In this document: positions 23,952 through 32,433 of the stretch, piece after piece
How positions within the stretch are numbered: position 1 is the first letter of the stretch
How the letters are laid out: every line of letters starts with the position of its first letter
Notes under the pieces: model-generated
What the model was told of the DNA's origin: nothing
The model's database searches: none
What the model saw: the letters and a program-made list of their open reading frames with translations, nothing else
Made by a program: the position numbers and the translations under genes
NCBI GenBank assembly: GCA_003165235.1
Contig: PLSV01000336.1
Coordinates: 1-33,610, forward strand
Direction: 5' to 3'
Length of the DNA stretch: 33,610 nt
DNA from: Syntrophobacteraceae bacterium
GTDB lineage: Bacteria > Desulfobacterota > Syntrophobacteria > Syntrophobacterales > Syntrophobacteraceae

Positions 23952-25660
23952 TCGACCTCCTGTGTGGTCACGGCCTGGATTATGGAGTTCAGGATCACTT
24001 CGGATTCCGCCGCATTTTCGCCCAACAGGTAAGCTATCTGCTGAACCGTTTCCAGATTTTTCTTGATAACCTCTTGCGCCTTCTGAATCATGGCCTCTTT
24101 ATGAACGGTCGGCTTGGTGATGTCCTGGAAAATGCCGCACACGACCCTATTTTTTTCGATTGCAAAGATGTCCACGTGGAGCACCGATTTTTTGTGCCTC
24201 AGATCTCGACTGAGCATATCTTCGTCTTTCTCGAGCACGGTTTTGAAAAGCGAATGGAACGGCGCGATCTCGCGCAGAAGCACACCCTCCAGGCCGGGCT
24301 TTCTGCGGAAGGCCGTTTCAACGTCAGGGCCTAAAATCCTGGCGAAATTCATATTGCACTCGATCAACCTGAGTTCCTCATCGACCAGCACGATTGCGCT
24401 GGGGACCTTTTCCATCAGTGCGTTGGCCTTCTTCTGCGCCAGTTTTCGCATGTAGGAAACGCACATCACCTTCTCGGCCTTGCCGTCGATCAGCGCTTTT
24501 GCAAACTCGCGGCAATTGTCATAACCGCAGCCGCCGCAGTTCAGTTCGTCCTCGGGACCGTACTTGCCAACCGACTGAAGGGCCTGCTTCATTATCTTGT
24601 CACTGTACTCCTTGACAAGAACGGGCTCGGGGGTGGGTCCGGCTGACTGCTGAGCTTCAAGGGCTCGAGGTATCTCATTTCGGGGATATTTTGCATAGTC
24701 CATGATCTGGCAGCGCTTCCAGGCGGTAGCTTGACGTTGGCTGGCCTTGGGGCCGTTAACGCAACCACCCTCGCAGGCCAGCAGCTCAAGAAAGACAGGG
24801 TGGGAAAGGCGCATTTCATTCAGGCCTGAAATTGCCTTTTTGATATTCCGAATCCCTGAGAACGCCATACAATCTGCTTCCATGATGCTGCAGTTTGCTT
24901 TGACCCCGGCCATCATTCCCCCGTCGATCGGGTAGAGGCCCCCTTCACGGGCGCTATAAGGAACAAAGCTCTCCGAGTCGCTCGAATCGGTTTCGAAGAG
25001 GAGTCTCTCTTCAACCATCCAGCGCCTCATGTCTTCGAATGTCAGCGCTACGTCGAGCATGGCCGGATTTGAATCCGCCTCACGCTTTTTGCCGATGCAG
25101 GGGCTGAAAAAGACGATGCCAATGCCCGGCCCGAATGTTTCGCGCAGCATTTTGCAGTGCGCCAGGACCGGCGAAACTTGGGGCATAAGGCAGTTGACAT
25201 ATTGCGGAACGTATTTCCCGATGTAATTAACGACTACCGGGCATGCGGTGGATATGATAACCCGTGGGGTCCTGTCCTCGAGCAGTGTGGCCACGCTCCC
25301 TGAGACCCGTTCCGCGCCGAGCGCCGTCTCCGAAACGCCCTTGAAACCGAGCTTCTTCAGGGCGCGGATAACCGCCGTTGGTGGAATATCGGGGAATTCG
25401 CTGACAAAAGACGGCGCAAGCGACGCATAGACCTCTTCTTTCTCGGCAAGAAGGTTGCGCGCCCGCTTCAGATCGTCTCTAACATGCTTGGCCCCGTTTG
25501 GACATATCTCGACGCAGTGACCGCACATGATGCAGAGGTCTGGAATTACGGCGGCGCAAGCGTTTTCCACTTTAATCGCTTTTATGGGACACTCCCGAAT
25601 GCACTTGAAGCAGTCCTGGCATTCAGTCCGTTCGGTATAGATGGGGTTTTGAGAGTTCAT
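23948..25660 (-). CDS. Sensory [FeFe]-hydrogenase-like protein with PAS domain (phosphatase-linked)
   Basis: A 570-residue modular protein. Two [4Fe-4S] ferredoxin motifs open it (Cys14-17-20-24 and Cys43-46-49-53). The H-cluster domain shows the three signature loops in altered form: STACPVVV (Cys140), SPCIGKKRE (Cys188) and LLACEGGCVNG (Cys296, Cys300), giving the four H-cluster ligands. The usual proton-transfer cysteine before Cys140 is Ala139, a change known in sensory HydS-type enzymes with low turnover. Then a CGGCGYDNC Fe-S motif (NCGGCGYDNCREFAKAL) and a C-terminal PAS-like domain (IVLVDEELRLIECN). Together with the adjacent SpoIIE phosphatase this fits the phosphatase-linked group C [FeFe] hydrogenases. 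It probably senses H2 or redox state in the cytoplasm rather than producing H2. Confidence 0.88.
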   Translation of the reverse strand: MNSQNPIYTERTECQDCFKCIRECPIKAIKVENACAAVIPDLCIMCGHCVEICPNGAKHVRDDLKRARNLLAEKEEVYASLAPSFVSEFPDIPPTAVIRALKKLGFKGVSETALGAERVSGSVATLLEDRTPRVIISTACPVVVNYIGKYVPQYVNCLMPQVSPVLAHCKMLRETFGPGIGIVFFSPCIGKKREADSNPAMLDVALTFEDMRRWMVEERLLFETDSSDSESFVPYSAREGGLYPIDGGMMAGVKANCSIMEADCMAFSGIRNIKKAISGLNEMRLSHPVFLELLACEGGCVNGPKASQRQATAWKRCQIMDYAKYPRNEIPRALEAQQSAGPTPEPVLVKEYSDKIMKQALQSVGKYGPEDELNCGGCGYDNCREFAKALIDGKAEKVMCVSYMRKLAQKKANALMEKVPSAIVLVDEELRLIECNMNFARILGPDVETAFRRKPGLEGVLLREIAPFHSLFKTVLEKDEDMLSRDLRHKKSVLHVDIFAIEKNRVVCGIFQDITKPTVHKEAMIQKAQEVIKKNLETVQQIAYLLGENAAESEVILNSIIQAVTTQEVE

Positions 25661-25668
25661 GTCGCTCC

Positions 25669-25932
25669 CTATTGCTTGCCTTTAAGATGCTCATCGAGAA
25701 TAAATTCCAGGTTATCGGAGTTCAACAGGCTAAAGATGTCGCCATCAGCCGTCAGGTTGGGGCCGTCTTTGCAGAGGCCTTCGCAGAGGTGTCCTTTCAA
25801 GAGCACCTTTCCGCAAAGCCCGTGCCGCTCGATGTAATCCCGGATCAGGGCGATGTTTCTCTTGTTGCCTCTCGAAAAACAGGAACTTCCCATGCAGATG
25901 GCCAGCTCAATCGGTTCTTTTCTGTCGCTCAC
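25669..25932 (-). CDS. [2Fe-2S] thioredoxin-like ferredoxin (NuoE C-terminal type)
   Basis: An 87-residue protein with the pattern CMGSSCFSRGN (Cys13, Cys18) and CEGLCKDGPN, the four ligands of thioredoxin-fold [2Fe-2S] ferredoxins related to the NuoE/HndA C-terminus. It is cytoplasmic and probably shuttles electrons to or from the sensory hydrogenase that follows after 8 bases. ATG 25932 overlaps the HydF stop. It ends with TAG. Confidence 0.85.
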   Translation of the reverse strand: MSDRKEPIELAICMGSSCFSRGNKRNIALIRDYIERHGLCGKVLLKGHLCEGLCKDGPNLTADGDIFSLLNSDNLEFILDEHLKGKQ

Positions 25933-27197
25933 GGCTGTCCCTCTCGCCGCCAGTCAGTTTGCACCCCTGAGAGGCGTGATTTGCGGTAAATCTCCAGCGC
26001 AGCGGGGAACGGCGCCAGCGCGCGTTCCATGATGCCCAGGCTGTACGCGATTACGAGCCCGTAGTTGGTGATCGCAACCCCCGCCTGGCGGCAATGAAGT
26101 ATTCGGCTCAGCATTTCCCTCCGGTTCCACATGCAGGCGCCGCAGTGGATTATAAGCCTGTAAGGCGCAAGGTCATCGGGGAAATCGTGCCCCTGGACGT
26201 GATCGATTTGCAGCTTTGCTCCCACATATTGAGTCAGCCAGCGCGGGATTTTCACCCGGCCGATGTCCTCGGCGATCGGATGATGAGTGCAGGCCTCGGC
26301 GATCAGCACCCGGTCTCCAGCCCTCAGGTTTTCGACCTCGAGGGCCCCTTCGACTTGCGTGAGCAGATCGCCCTTGAAGCGCGCAAACAGGATCGAGAAG
26401 CTGGTCATCGGTACGCCCGCAGGTGTATCGGCCGCAACTTTCAAAAAGGCCTGCGAGTCCGTGACCACCAGCTTGGGTGGACTCTTTAACTTTTCAAAAG
26501 CCATTCGCAACTCACGCTCTTTTACAATCATGCAAAGAGCGTCGCTGTCGAGCAAGTCCCGAATGGTCTGAACCTGGGGCAGAATCAGCCGGCCTTTGGG
26601 CGCTTCCTTATCGATCGGAATTACCAGTATGGCCACCTCTGCGGGCCCGACAAGGTCACCGGCAATTGCAGGATCGTCGATGAACTGGGCCGGAGCGGTC
26701 TCCAGCATCGCCTGCCGCAGTGAACCAACCCCTTCACCAGAAAGCGCGCTGACGCAAACAGCACGTATTTTTCGGCTGGAGAGTTCCTTTAGGTGGACCG
26801 GGTCAGGGGCTCCGAGATCGCACTTGTTGAAAACGACGAACATCGGGATTCCACGCGCCCCAAGTTCTTCGACAATACCTTCCTCGAAGGCGCTCCAGGT
26901 TGAATAATCGGTTGCAAGCACACCGATGTCGGTTCTGTCGAATACCTGGCGCGTCTTTTCCATCCGAAGTCTTCCAAGAGCCCCTTCGTCGTCTATGCCC
27001 GCTGTGTCGATGAAGAGCACAGGACCGAGCGGCAGCAGTTCCATCGGTTTTTCGACCGGATCGGTAGTCGTTCCGGCGAATTCGGACACAATGGCTACGC
27101 TTTGGCGCGTTATCGCGTTCAAAAGGCTCGATTTGCCCACGTTGCGGCGGCCGAAAATGCCGATATGAATGCGCATGCTCCGGGGCGCTTTCAGCAT
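25929..27197 (-). CDS. hydF: [FeFe] hydrogenase H-cluster maturation GTPase HydF
   Basis: A 422-residue HydF. ATG 27197 (MLKAPRSMRIHIG) is favoured by GGGAGG upstream; the frame runs further but only as a shadow of the lyase gene. GTPase motifs: G1 GRRNVGKSSLL, G2 Thr region FAGTTTD, G3 DTAGIDD, G4 NKCD. The C-terminal Fe-S binding signature is complete: ACTHHPIAED and, about 50 residues on, IIHCGACMWNRRE (Cys-x-His ... His-Cys-x2-Cys). HydF is the scaffold on which the 2Fe subcluster of the H-cluster is built before transfer to the hydrogenase. It serves the hydrogenase in this operon or others elsewhere in the genome. Confidence 0.95.
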   Translation of the reverse strand: MLKAPRSMRIHIGIFGRRNVGKSSLLNAITRQSVAIVSEFAGTTTDPVEKPMELLPLGPVLFIDTAGIDDEGALGRLRMEKTRQVFDRTDIGVLATDYSTWSAFEEGIVEELGARGIPMFVVFNKCDLGAPDPVHLKELSSRKIRAVCVSALSGEGVGSLRQAMLETAPAQFIDDPAIAGDLVGPAEVAILVIPIDKEAPKGRLILPQVQTIRDLLDSDALCMIVKERELRMAFEKLKSPPKLVVTDSQAFLKVAADTPAGVPMTSFSILFARFKGDLLTQVEGALEVENLRAGDRVLIAEACTHHPIAEDIGRVKIPRWLTQYVGAKLQIDHVQGHDFPDDLAPYRLIIHCGACMWNRREMLSRILHCRQAGVAITNYGLVIAYSLGIMERALAPFPAALEIYRKSRLSGVQTDWRREGQP

Positions 27198-28615
27198 CCT
27201 GCGCCTCCCGGCATTTTTGCAGCACCTCCAAGACTGCACACAGCCTCCGCGCTTGTAAACCGGTCAAACTGCTCAGCGCTCAGCAGCTTTTCGTCAAGCA
27301 CCATCTGCCGGACGCTCTTTTTTTCTTCGCGTGCGCGCCGTGCGATCCGGCACATGAGATCGTAGCCGAGGACTGGCAAAAGGGCCGTTGCCGCTGCGGT
27401 GGATATCTCAACGTATCTCTTGCACTTTTCCTCGTCGGCTTCGATCCCGGCCACGCAGAGCCGGCACAAAATATCGGAGGCATTGGCAAGCAGGTCGATG
27501 CTGTCGAGCAGGCAGGCGGCTACCAGCGGCAGAAAGGGATTGAGTTCAAGGCTCCCCGAAGCGCAGGCGAAAGTGAGCGAGGCGTCCAGACCGAAGACGA
27601 GCATGGCCGCCTGGCTTGCTGCCTCCGGGATTACCGGATTGACTTTGCCCGGCATTATGGAAGACCCGGCCTGACGCTGGGGCAGGATAATCTCGGCAAA
27701 CCCACTCTCCGGTCCGCTGGCCATCAGCCGCAGGTCCGAGCAGATTTTCAGCAGACTCGCTGCACAGGCCTTCAAAATTCCGGATACTTCTACAAAAACG
27801 TCTGCGTTTTGGGTGTTGTCGATCAGGTTCTCGGCGCGGGCGAAGCCAATAGAGGTATTTGCCCGTAAAACCTCAGTCACCCCAAATATGAAATCCCGCG
27901 GCGCAGACAACCCGGTGCCGATGGCGGTGCCGCCAAGATTGATTACACGCAGCCGCTCCTCGCATTTGTAGATCCGCCATCTGTCACGGTTCATGGCTTC
28001 TGCATAGGCGCTCATTTCCCGCCCGAGAGTCGTCAGGACCGCGTCCTGAAGCTGGGTACGGCCAACCTTGACCACGTGCGCGAAGCGCCTCTCGAGGTTC
28101 TGGAATTCTTCCTGCAGAGATACGATTTTTGATTCCAGCACCCGAAGCCCCCGGATTGCAGCGAGCTTCAGGGCCGTAGGATAGGCATCGTTTGTGGACT
28201 GGTGAAGATTGATGTCGTCGAGCGGCGATACCCTGCCATAGCTGCCGTGCGCCTCACCAAGAATTTCCAGGGCGCGGTTGGCAAGCACCTCATTTACATT
28301 CATATTGCTGCTGGTGCCGGCGCCTCCCTGAAGCTGGTCAACCACTACATGCTCGGTAAGCAGCCCTTCCCCCATTTCGAGGCAAGCACGTTCGATAGCC
28401 TCAGCTTTTTGGGGATCGCCTTTCCATGCCCCGAGTCTTCGGTTGGTCTGGGCGCACGCCAGCTTAACCTGACCGAAAGCGCGAACCAGCTCCCTATGAA
28501 GCGGACGACCGCTGACGGGAAAATTCTCGAGCGCTCTGGCCGTATGAATGCCGTATAGCCTGCCCTCCGGAATGGCAAGCTCGCCGAGGAAATCGCGCTC
28601 TATTCTAGACATCAT
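27191..28615 (-). CDS. Aspartate ammonia-lyase/fumarase-superfamily enzyme of the Hyd operon
   Basis: A 474-residue class-II lyase with ATG 28615 overlapping the HydG stop. Signature GSSIMPGKVNPVIPE and conserved GAGTSSNMNVNEVLANRA, HQSTNDAYPTALKLA and GRTQLQDAVLTTLGRE place it with AspA. It would convert aspartate to fumarate and ammonia, or act on a related amino acid. Such a lyase is a recurring partner of hydEFG genes. A supply of ammonia for the dithiomethylamine bridge of the H-cluster is one suggestion; here it is inference. The ending GGAAKMPGGAGC is unusual, with a terminal Cys. Confidence 0.88.
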   Translation of the reverse strand: MMSRIERDFLGELAIPEGRLYGIHTARALENFPVSGRPLHRELVRAFGQVKLACAQTNRRLGAWKGDPQKAEAIERACLEMGEGLLTEHVVVDQLQGGAGTSSNMNVNEVLANRALEILGEAHGSYGRVSPLDDINLHQSTNDAYPTALKLAAIRGLRVLESKIVSLQEEFQNLERRFAHVVKVGRTQLQDAVLTTLGREMSAYAEAMNRDRWRIYKCEERLRVINLGGTAIGTGLSAPRDFIFGVTEVLRANTSIGFARAENLIDNTQNADVFVEVSGILKACAASLLKICSDLRLMASGPESGFAEIILPQRQAGSSIMPGKVNPVIPEAASQAAMLVFGLDASLTFACASGSLELNPFLPLVAACLLDSIDLLANASDILCRLCVAGIEADEEKCKRYVEISTAAATALLPVLGYDLMCRIARRAREEKKSVRQMVLDEKLLSAEQFDRFTSAEAVCSLGGAAKMPGGAGC

Positions 28616-30015
28616 ACATAAACGTCCCGTTCCCCTGCGCGAACCCGGTCGAGCATCCTTGAAGCTCTCGCCCTGGGGTGTTCCTCCATTCGATCAAGTT
28701 GCGCCTCTATCAGCTTTTCGCCTGCAAGCCCGGTTTCAGGCAACGCGTAATCGATCAGGTATTCAAGGAAGGTCGAAAGCGCGTTCGGGTCGCAACGGAA
28801 CTTGATGGCGCCCGGTTTTGCAACCGCCATGAAGTCCTGGCCCGTTCGCCCTAACCTGTAGCATGCCGTACAAAATGACGGGATGTACCCTAGCCTGGCG
28901 AGATCGCCGACCACTTCGTCAAGGGGGCGGTGGTCGCCAAGTTCAAACTGAGCGCCCCTGTTCTGAACTCCATCCGCATATCCGCCCGGATTGGTCCGGC
29001 TGCCTGCGGAAATTTGCGAAACTCCCAAGGCTAAAGTTGACCGCCGCGTATCAGCATCTTCGCGGGTTGACATTATTATGCCCGTATATGGCACGGCCAT
29101 TCGCAAAATGGCTATTATTTTAAGAAAATCGCTGTCGCTCACCGGGTGTGGCGGATTTGAGGCGACCCGTGAGCCGACTGTGGGTTCCAGCCTGGGCACG
29201 CTTATCGTGTGCGGTCCAACTCCGAACACGGCGTCGAGATGTTCGACATGCCGGAGCAGGGCCAGAATCTCGAACCTCCAGTCGTACAATCCTAAGAGCA
29301 CCCCCATCCCCACATCGTCGATTCCAGCCTCCATCGCACGCTCAACTGCCCCAAAGCGCCAGGCGTAATCGTGTTTGCGGCCGGTGGGGTGCATGATGGA
29401 ATAGGTCTCCGGGTGATAAGTCTCCTGGAAAACCTGGTAGGTGCCGATACCGGCGGCTTTAAGATCCCTGAATTCATCTATGGACAGTGGGGCCAGGTTG
29501 ACGTTTACGCGCCGGATCTCCCCCCGGCCGCTACGAGTTTTGTAAACCGTTTCGATTGATTTAAGAATATAGGAAAAACCTTCGCCGGCATAGCCTTCGC
29601 CGGCGACCATCAGAATGCGCTTGTGGCCCTGCTCTACCAGTATCTTGACTTCAGATGCGATTTCTTCCTGCGACAGAGCCCGCCGCCGTATCTCCCTGTT
29701 TTCGGCGCGAAATCCGCAGTAGAGGCAGTTGTTTTTGCAGAGGTTGGAAATGTAAAGAGGCGCGAAGAGAACGATGCGGGGGCCGTAGATCGATTCTTTC
29801 ACACTTTTGGCGGTAAGAAAAAGCTCTTCGAGCAAGTCGGGGGCGCTGACGGCGATAAGCGCTTCGACGTCCTCCGAATCGAGTCCTTTGAGTTCCAGCG
29901 CCTTGGCCAGGATTTCCCGAACCCGCACCGGATCCACACGTAACTCGAAGGCTTCCATCCGGTGGTGAATGGAGCGGCTGTCAATAATTGCGTCGGTTTG
30001 CTCTGGCTGATTCAT
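28612..30015 (-). CDS. hydG: [FeFe] hydrogenase maturation radical SAM tyrosine lyase HydG
   Basis: A 467-residue protein from ATG 30015 (MNQPEQTDAIID); a longer GTG start at 30081 is possible but has no ribosome-binding site and would extend past the usual length. The SAM cluster motif is CKNNCLYCGF, followed by RILMVAGEGY and VNVNLAPLS. The C-terminal motif FCTACYRLGRTG carries the cysteines of HydG's auxiliary five-iron cluster. HydG splits tyrosine to give the CO and cyanide ligands and an Fe-cysteine synthon for the H-cluster. It is preceded by its own promoter-like sequence and starts the HydG-lyase-HydF unit. Confidence 0.95.
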   Translation of the reverse strand: MNQPEQTDAIIDSRSIHHRMEAFELRVDPVRVREILAKALELKGLDSEDVEALIAVSAPDLLEELFLTAKSVKESIYGPRIVLFAPLYISNLCKNNCLYCGFRAENREIRRRALSQEEIASEVKILVEQGHKRILMVAGEGYAGEGFSYILKSIETVYKTRSGRGEIRRVNVNLAPLSIDEFRDLKAAGIGTYQVFQETYHPETYSIMHPTGRKHDYAWRFGAVERAMEAGIDDVGMGVLLGLYDWRFEILALLRHVEHLDAVFGVGPHTISVPRLEPTVGSRVASNPPHPVSDSDFLKIIAILRMAVPYTGIIMSTREDADTRRSTLALGVSQISAGSRTNPGGYADGVQNRGAQFELGDHRPLDEVVGDLARLGYIPSFCTACYRLGRTGQDFMAVAKPGAIKFRCDPNALSTFLEYLIDYALPETGLAGEKLIEAQLDRMEEHPRARASRMLDRVRAGERDVYV

Positions 30016-30094
30016 ATAGTGAGCTTTCAAACGGAGAACTTGAGAAGGAGCGTGATCTGATGACTCCAGAGAACCCCTCACTTCAATAAGGATT

Positions 30095-30123
30095 ATTTTA
30101 CTCTTTTTTAGTTATTAATTCAA
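30095..30123 (-). promoter_or_regulatory. Promoter upstream of hydG
   Basis: On the minus strand TTGAAT (30123-30118) and TAAAAT (30100-30095) are spaced by exactly 17 bases in an AT-rich stretch. The -35 touches the stop codon region of the PP-loop gene. It would give a leader of roughly 75 bases before HydG. Confidence 0.5.
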
Positions 30124-30124
30124 T

Positions 30125-31216
30125 TCATATTTTCGTCTTCGGGGCAACGCCGCGACGGGGCTCGTCAACCCCTGGGGCGCGTTCTTGACCCCTGGCTGAT
30201 TTATATGCAGCCCCATTACTTATCTGAAAAGTATCGATGACCTCTTGAAGGAGCTTACTTGTCACAATCAGCGTTGATACATTTCCACCAATCACTTCTT
30301 TGTTGAGTTCATATCCCTCACAGATATCTTTGGAATAGCGGGCCACCATCTCTCCAATCGCACGATCCTCCGGCTCTTTGACAATTCCTGTCGCCAAAGC
30401 TGCCGGTCCTCTGAAATTTGCAGGGGTAAAGAGGGTGAATCCGGGTTTTGTCAAGCTGCTGATCCTCTCATTCTCCGCTTCATTCCTGCCCACGATAACC
30501 TTGAGATCCGGCAGGACCCTGAAGTGTCTTCCCACTTTCAGAAGGTGGATGTCAGTCATGTCAAAGCCGGGCGTGCAGGCGAAGAGGTCCCGCAGCCTGG
30601 ACGCTATGATGGGGTCGGTTAGCAGGCATCCGCCGGCGGGGCAGGGATAGTCCCTTATCCCGAGATTATCCGCCATATGGATCTGTATTTTTCTCGATCG
30701 GCCCGTGATGGAGAGAAGTTTTTCCCGGTCCACTATCCCCTCCCGCTCGGGCAAGCTCGGCGGAAAAAGGTGGGCTGAAAGGGGCCTCAGGATGAGTCCC
30801 TTAAGGCCGCTTTCCCTTTCGATGACTTCAATGGCGTTTCTGTGCTGAGACATGGGTCTCTGGCCGAGCACCTCTCCAGTGACCACAAAGGAAGCGCCGA
30901 GCGAAGCCATCTTCTCCCTGACTTTCCTGAGCATATAGATCCGGCAGTCGATGCACGGGTTCATGCCCCTGCCGTGACCGTGGGGCGGGTCCCTTACTAT
31001 TTCCAGGTAATCCATGCCCTTGACCATTACCTGGATATCGACTCCCAGTTCTTCGGCAATGATACGCGCCTGGTTCCTACACCCGGCCTTTTTGGGCGTG
31101 CAGTTGCAAAAAGGACTGGTAAAATGGATAGCTGTTACATCGATCCCCTGGTCAATCATGAGCTTGACGGCCAGAGAGCTGTCCAGACCTCCGGAAAGAA
31201 GCGCAATCGCCTTCAT
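30125..31216 (-). CDS. PP-loop ATPase (tRNA-thiolation/MnmA-TtuA-like) within the hyd operon
   Basis: About 363 residues. Of two in-frame ATGs, 31216 has GAGG at the right distance, while 31222 sits directly on it. The N-terminal PP-loop is ALLSGGLDSSLAVKLM, followed by Cys-rich segments: FCNCTPKKAGC, NPCIDCRIYM and YPCPAGGCLL. Such proteins adenylate a substrate and, with Cys or an Fe-S cluster, carry out thiolation as in MnmA, ThiI or TtuA; this one belongs to a less studied branch often labelled as a thiamine or tRNA sulfur-transfer protein. Its place between HydE and HydG and near a ThiF-like gene hints at sulfur chemistry with the maturation set, or merely chance. Confidence 0.8.
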   Translation of the reverse strand: MKAIALLSGGLDSSLAVKLMIDQGIDVTAIHFTSPFCNCTPKKAGCRNQARIIAEELGVDIQVMVKGMDYLEIVRDPPHGHGRGMNPCIDCRIYMLRKVREKMASLGASFVVTGEVLGQRPMSQHRNAIEVIERESGLKGLILRPLSAHLFPPSLPEREGIVDREKLLSITGRSRKIQIHMADNLGIRDYPCPAGGCLLTDPIIASRLRDLFACTPGFDMTDIHLLKVGRHFRVLPDLKVIVGRNEAENERISSLTKPGFTLFTPANFRGPAALATGIVKEPEDRAIGEMVARYSKDICEGYELNKEVIGGNVSTLIVTSKLLQEVIDTFQISNGAAYKSARGQERAPGVDEPRRGVAPKTKI

Positions 31217-31349
31217 ATTCATCCTCGTATGACAGATTTATATACAACCCTTCACGATGTGCTTAACACTTTGCGATGTACTCCGCATAGCGCGGAAGGC
31301 CTACAGATGAATGCGCCTATCATGAGCGTTGGGCGCTCGCGGGAGGCCT

Positions 31350-32411
31350 TCAGGACGCCGCCTGCCTGATCACATGCCCGCAGTCGGCGCCAATTGTCCT
31401 GTTAAGCGAGATAATCCTGGATGTAGCACAGTCAAAGCACCTGTCGGCATTTTCATCCAGACATATCTTGTTGGGATAGAGTTCATACAGTGGCCTGACC
31501 CTGGTGGGGGTGATGTTGGGCATCATAACGTTCGCTCCCGCCTGAAGGGCTTTTTCTCTGCCGAGGGGATCCAGGACGCCCATCGCAGTTGTCGCCGGGA
31601 TATGGGCATACGGGAATACGAGCCTCAAAACGGCCACAAGCCGCAAAGCCTGCTCGAGAGTTCCGCCCTTCTCGTTTCTTAAAGGGGTCTGGGGATGAGG
31701 TATGAAAGGACCGATGCCGACCATCTCCGCTCCGAGTTCGTGCATCCAGATTACGTCTTTGGCCAGGCTTAGGGCGTCCTGTCCCGGCAGCCCGACCATG
31801 ACGCCGCTTCCTAACTGGTAGCCGAGTCCCTTGAGCACGAAAAGGCCCCGCTTTCTTTCATAAAGGTCATCATCCGGGTGGATCTCTCTAAAGATTTTCT
31901 CCTCAGTTGTTTCAATCCTCAGCAGATACCGGTCAGCACCGGCTTTCCTCCATGCCGAATAGGCGCTCTTGTCACGTTCTCCCAGGCTCAGGGTTATAGC
32001 GAGTCCTGTCCTGGATTTTATTTCGCAAATGATATCGGCCATCAGGTCCGTGCTAAAATAGAAGTCCTCGCCCGACTGAAGCACAACGGTCTTATAGCCG
32101 ATCCGCCAGGCCCTTATCGCGGTCTCCACGATCTCTTCGCGCGTCAGCCGATATCTTTCAAGGCTATCATTATGCCTTCTCAATCCACAGTACAGGCAGT
32201 TTCTTCTGCAGTAGTTCGAAAACTCTATGAGGCCTCTAAGATGAACGGCCTCCCCCACCATTTGGGCTCTCACCCTGTCGGCTGCGTGGAGCAAAAGGCA
32301 TTCTTGCTCTCCTTCAGCTTCAAGCAGCGGAACAAGCCATTCAACGGTTGGCCTTCTGTGTTCCACTCCCGCCCTCAGGGCCTCGATGAAATCCATTTCG
32401 TAAGCTTCCAT
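31350..32411 (-). CDS. hydE: [FeFe] hydrogenase maturation radical SAM protein HydE
   Basis: A 353-residue HydE from ATG 32411 (MEAYEMDFIEAL); ATG 32396 is an alternative, and no strong ribosome-binding site decides. The SAM motif CRRNCLYCGLRR is followed by VVLQSGEDFYF, GLAITLSLGER, YLLRIETTEEKIFREIHPD and GVMVGLPGQ, all HydE-typical, and GIGPFIPHPQTPLRN. HydE acts on the HydG-made Fe-Cys synthon in building the diiron subcluster. The extra N-terminal frame up to 32510 overlaps the ThiF-like gene and is ignored. It lies 22 bases after that gene. Confidence 0.93.
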   Translation of the reverse strand: MEAYEMDFIEALRAGVEHRRPTVEWLVPLLEAEGEQECLLLHAADRVRAQMVGEAVHLRGLIEFSNYCRRNCLYCGLRRHNDSLERYRLTREEIVETAIRAWRIGYKTVVLQSGEDFYFSTDLMADIICEIKSRTGLAITLSLGERDKSAYSAWRKAGADRYLLRIETTEEKIFREIHPDDDLYERKRGLFVLKGLGYQLGSGVMVGLPGQDALSLAKDVIWMHELGAEMVGIGPFIPHPQTPLRNEKGGTLEQALRLVAVLRLVFPYAHIPATTAMGVLDPLGREKALQAGANVMMPNITPTRVRPLYELYPNKICLDENADRCFDCATSRIISLNRTIGADCGHVIRQAAS

Positions 32412-32433
32412 TAATGCCGATCGCCCAAGACGC

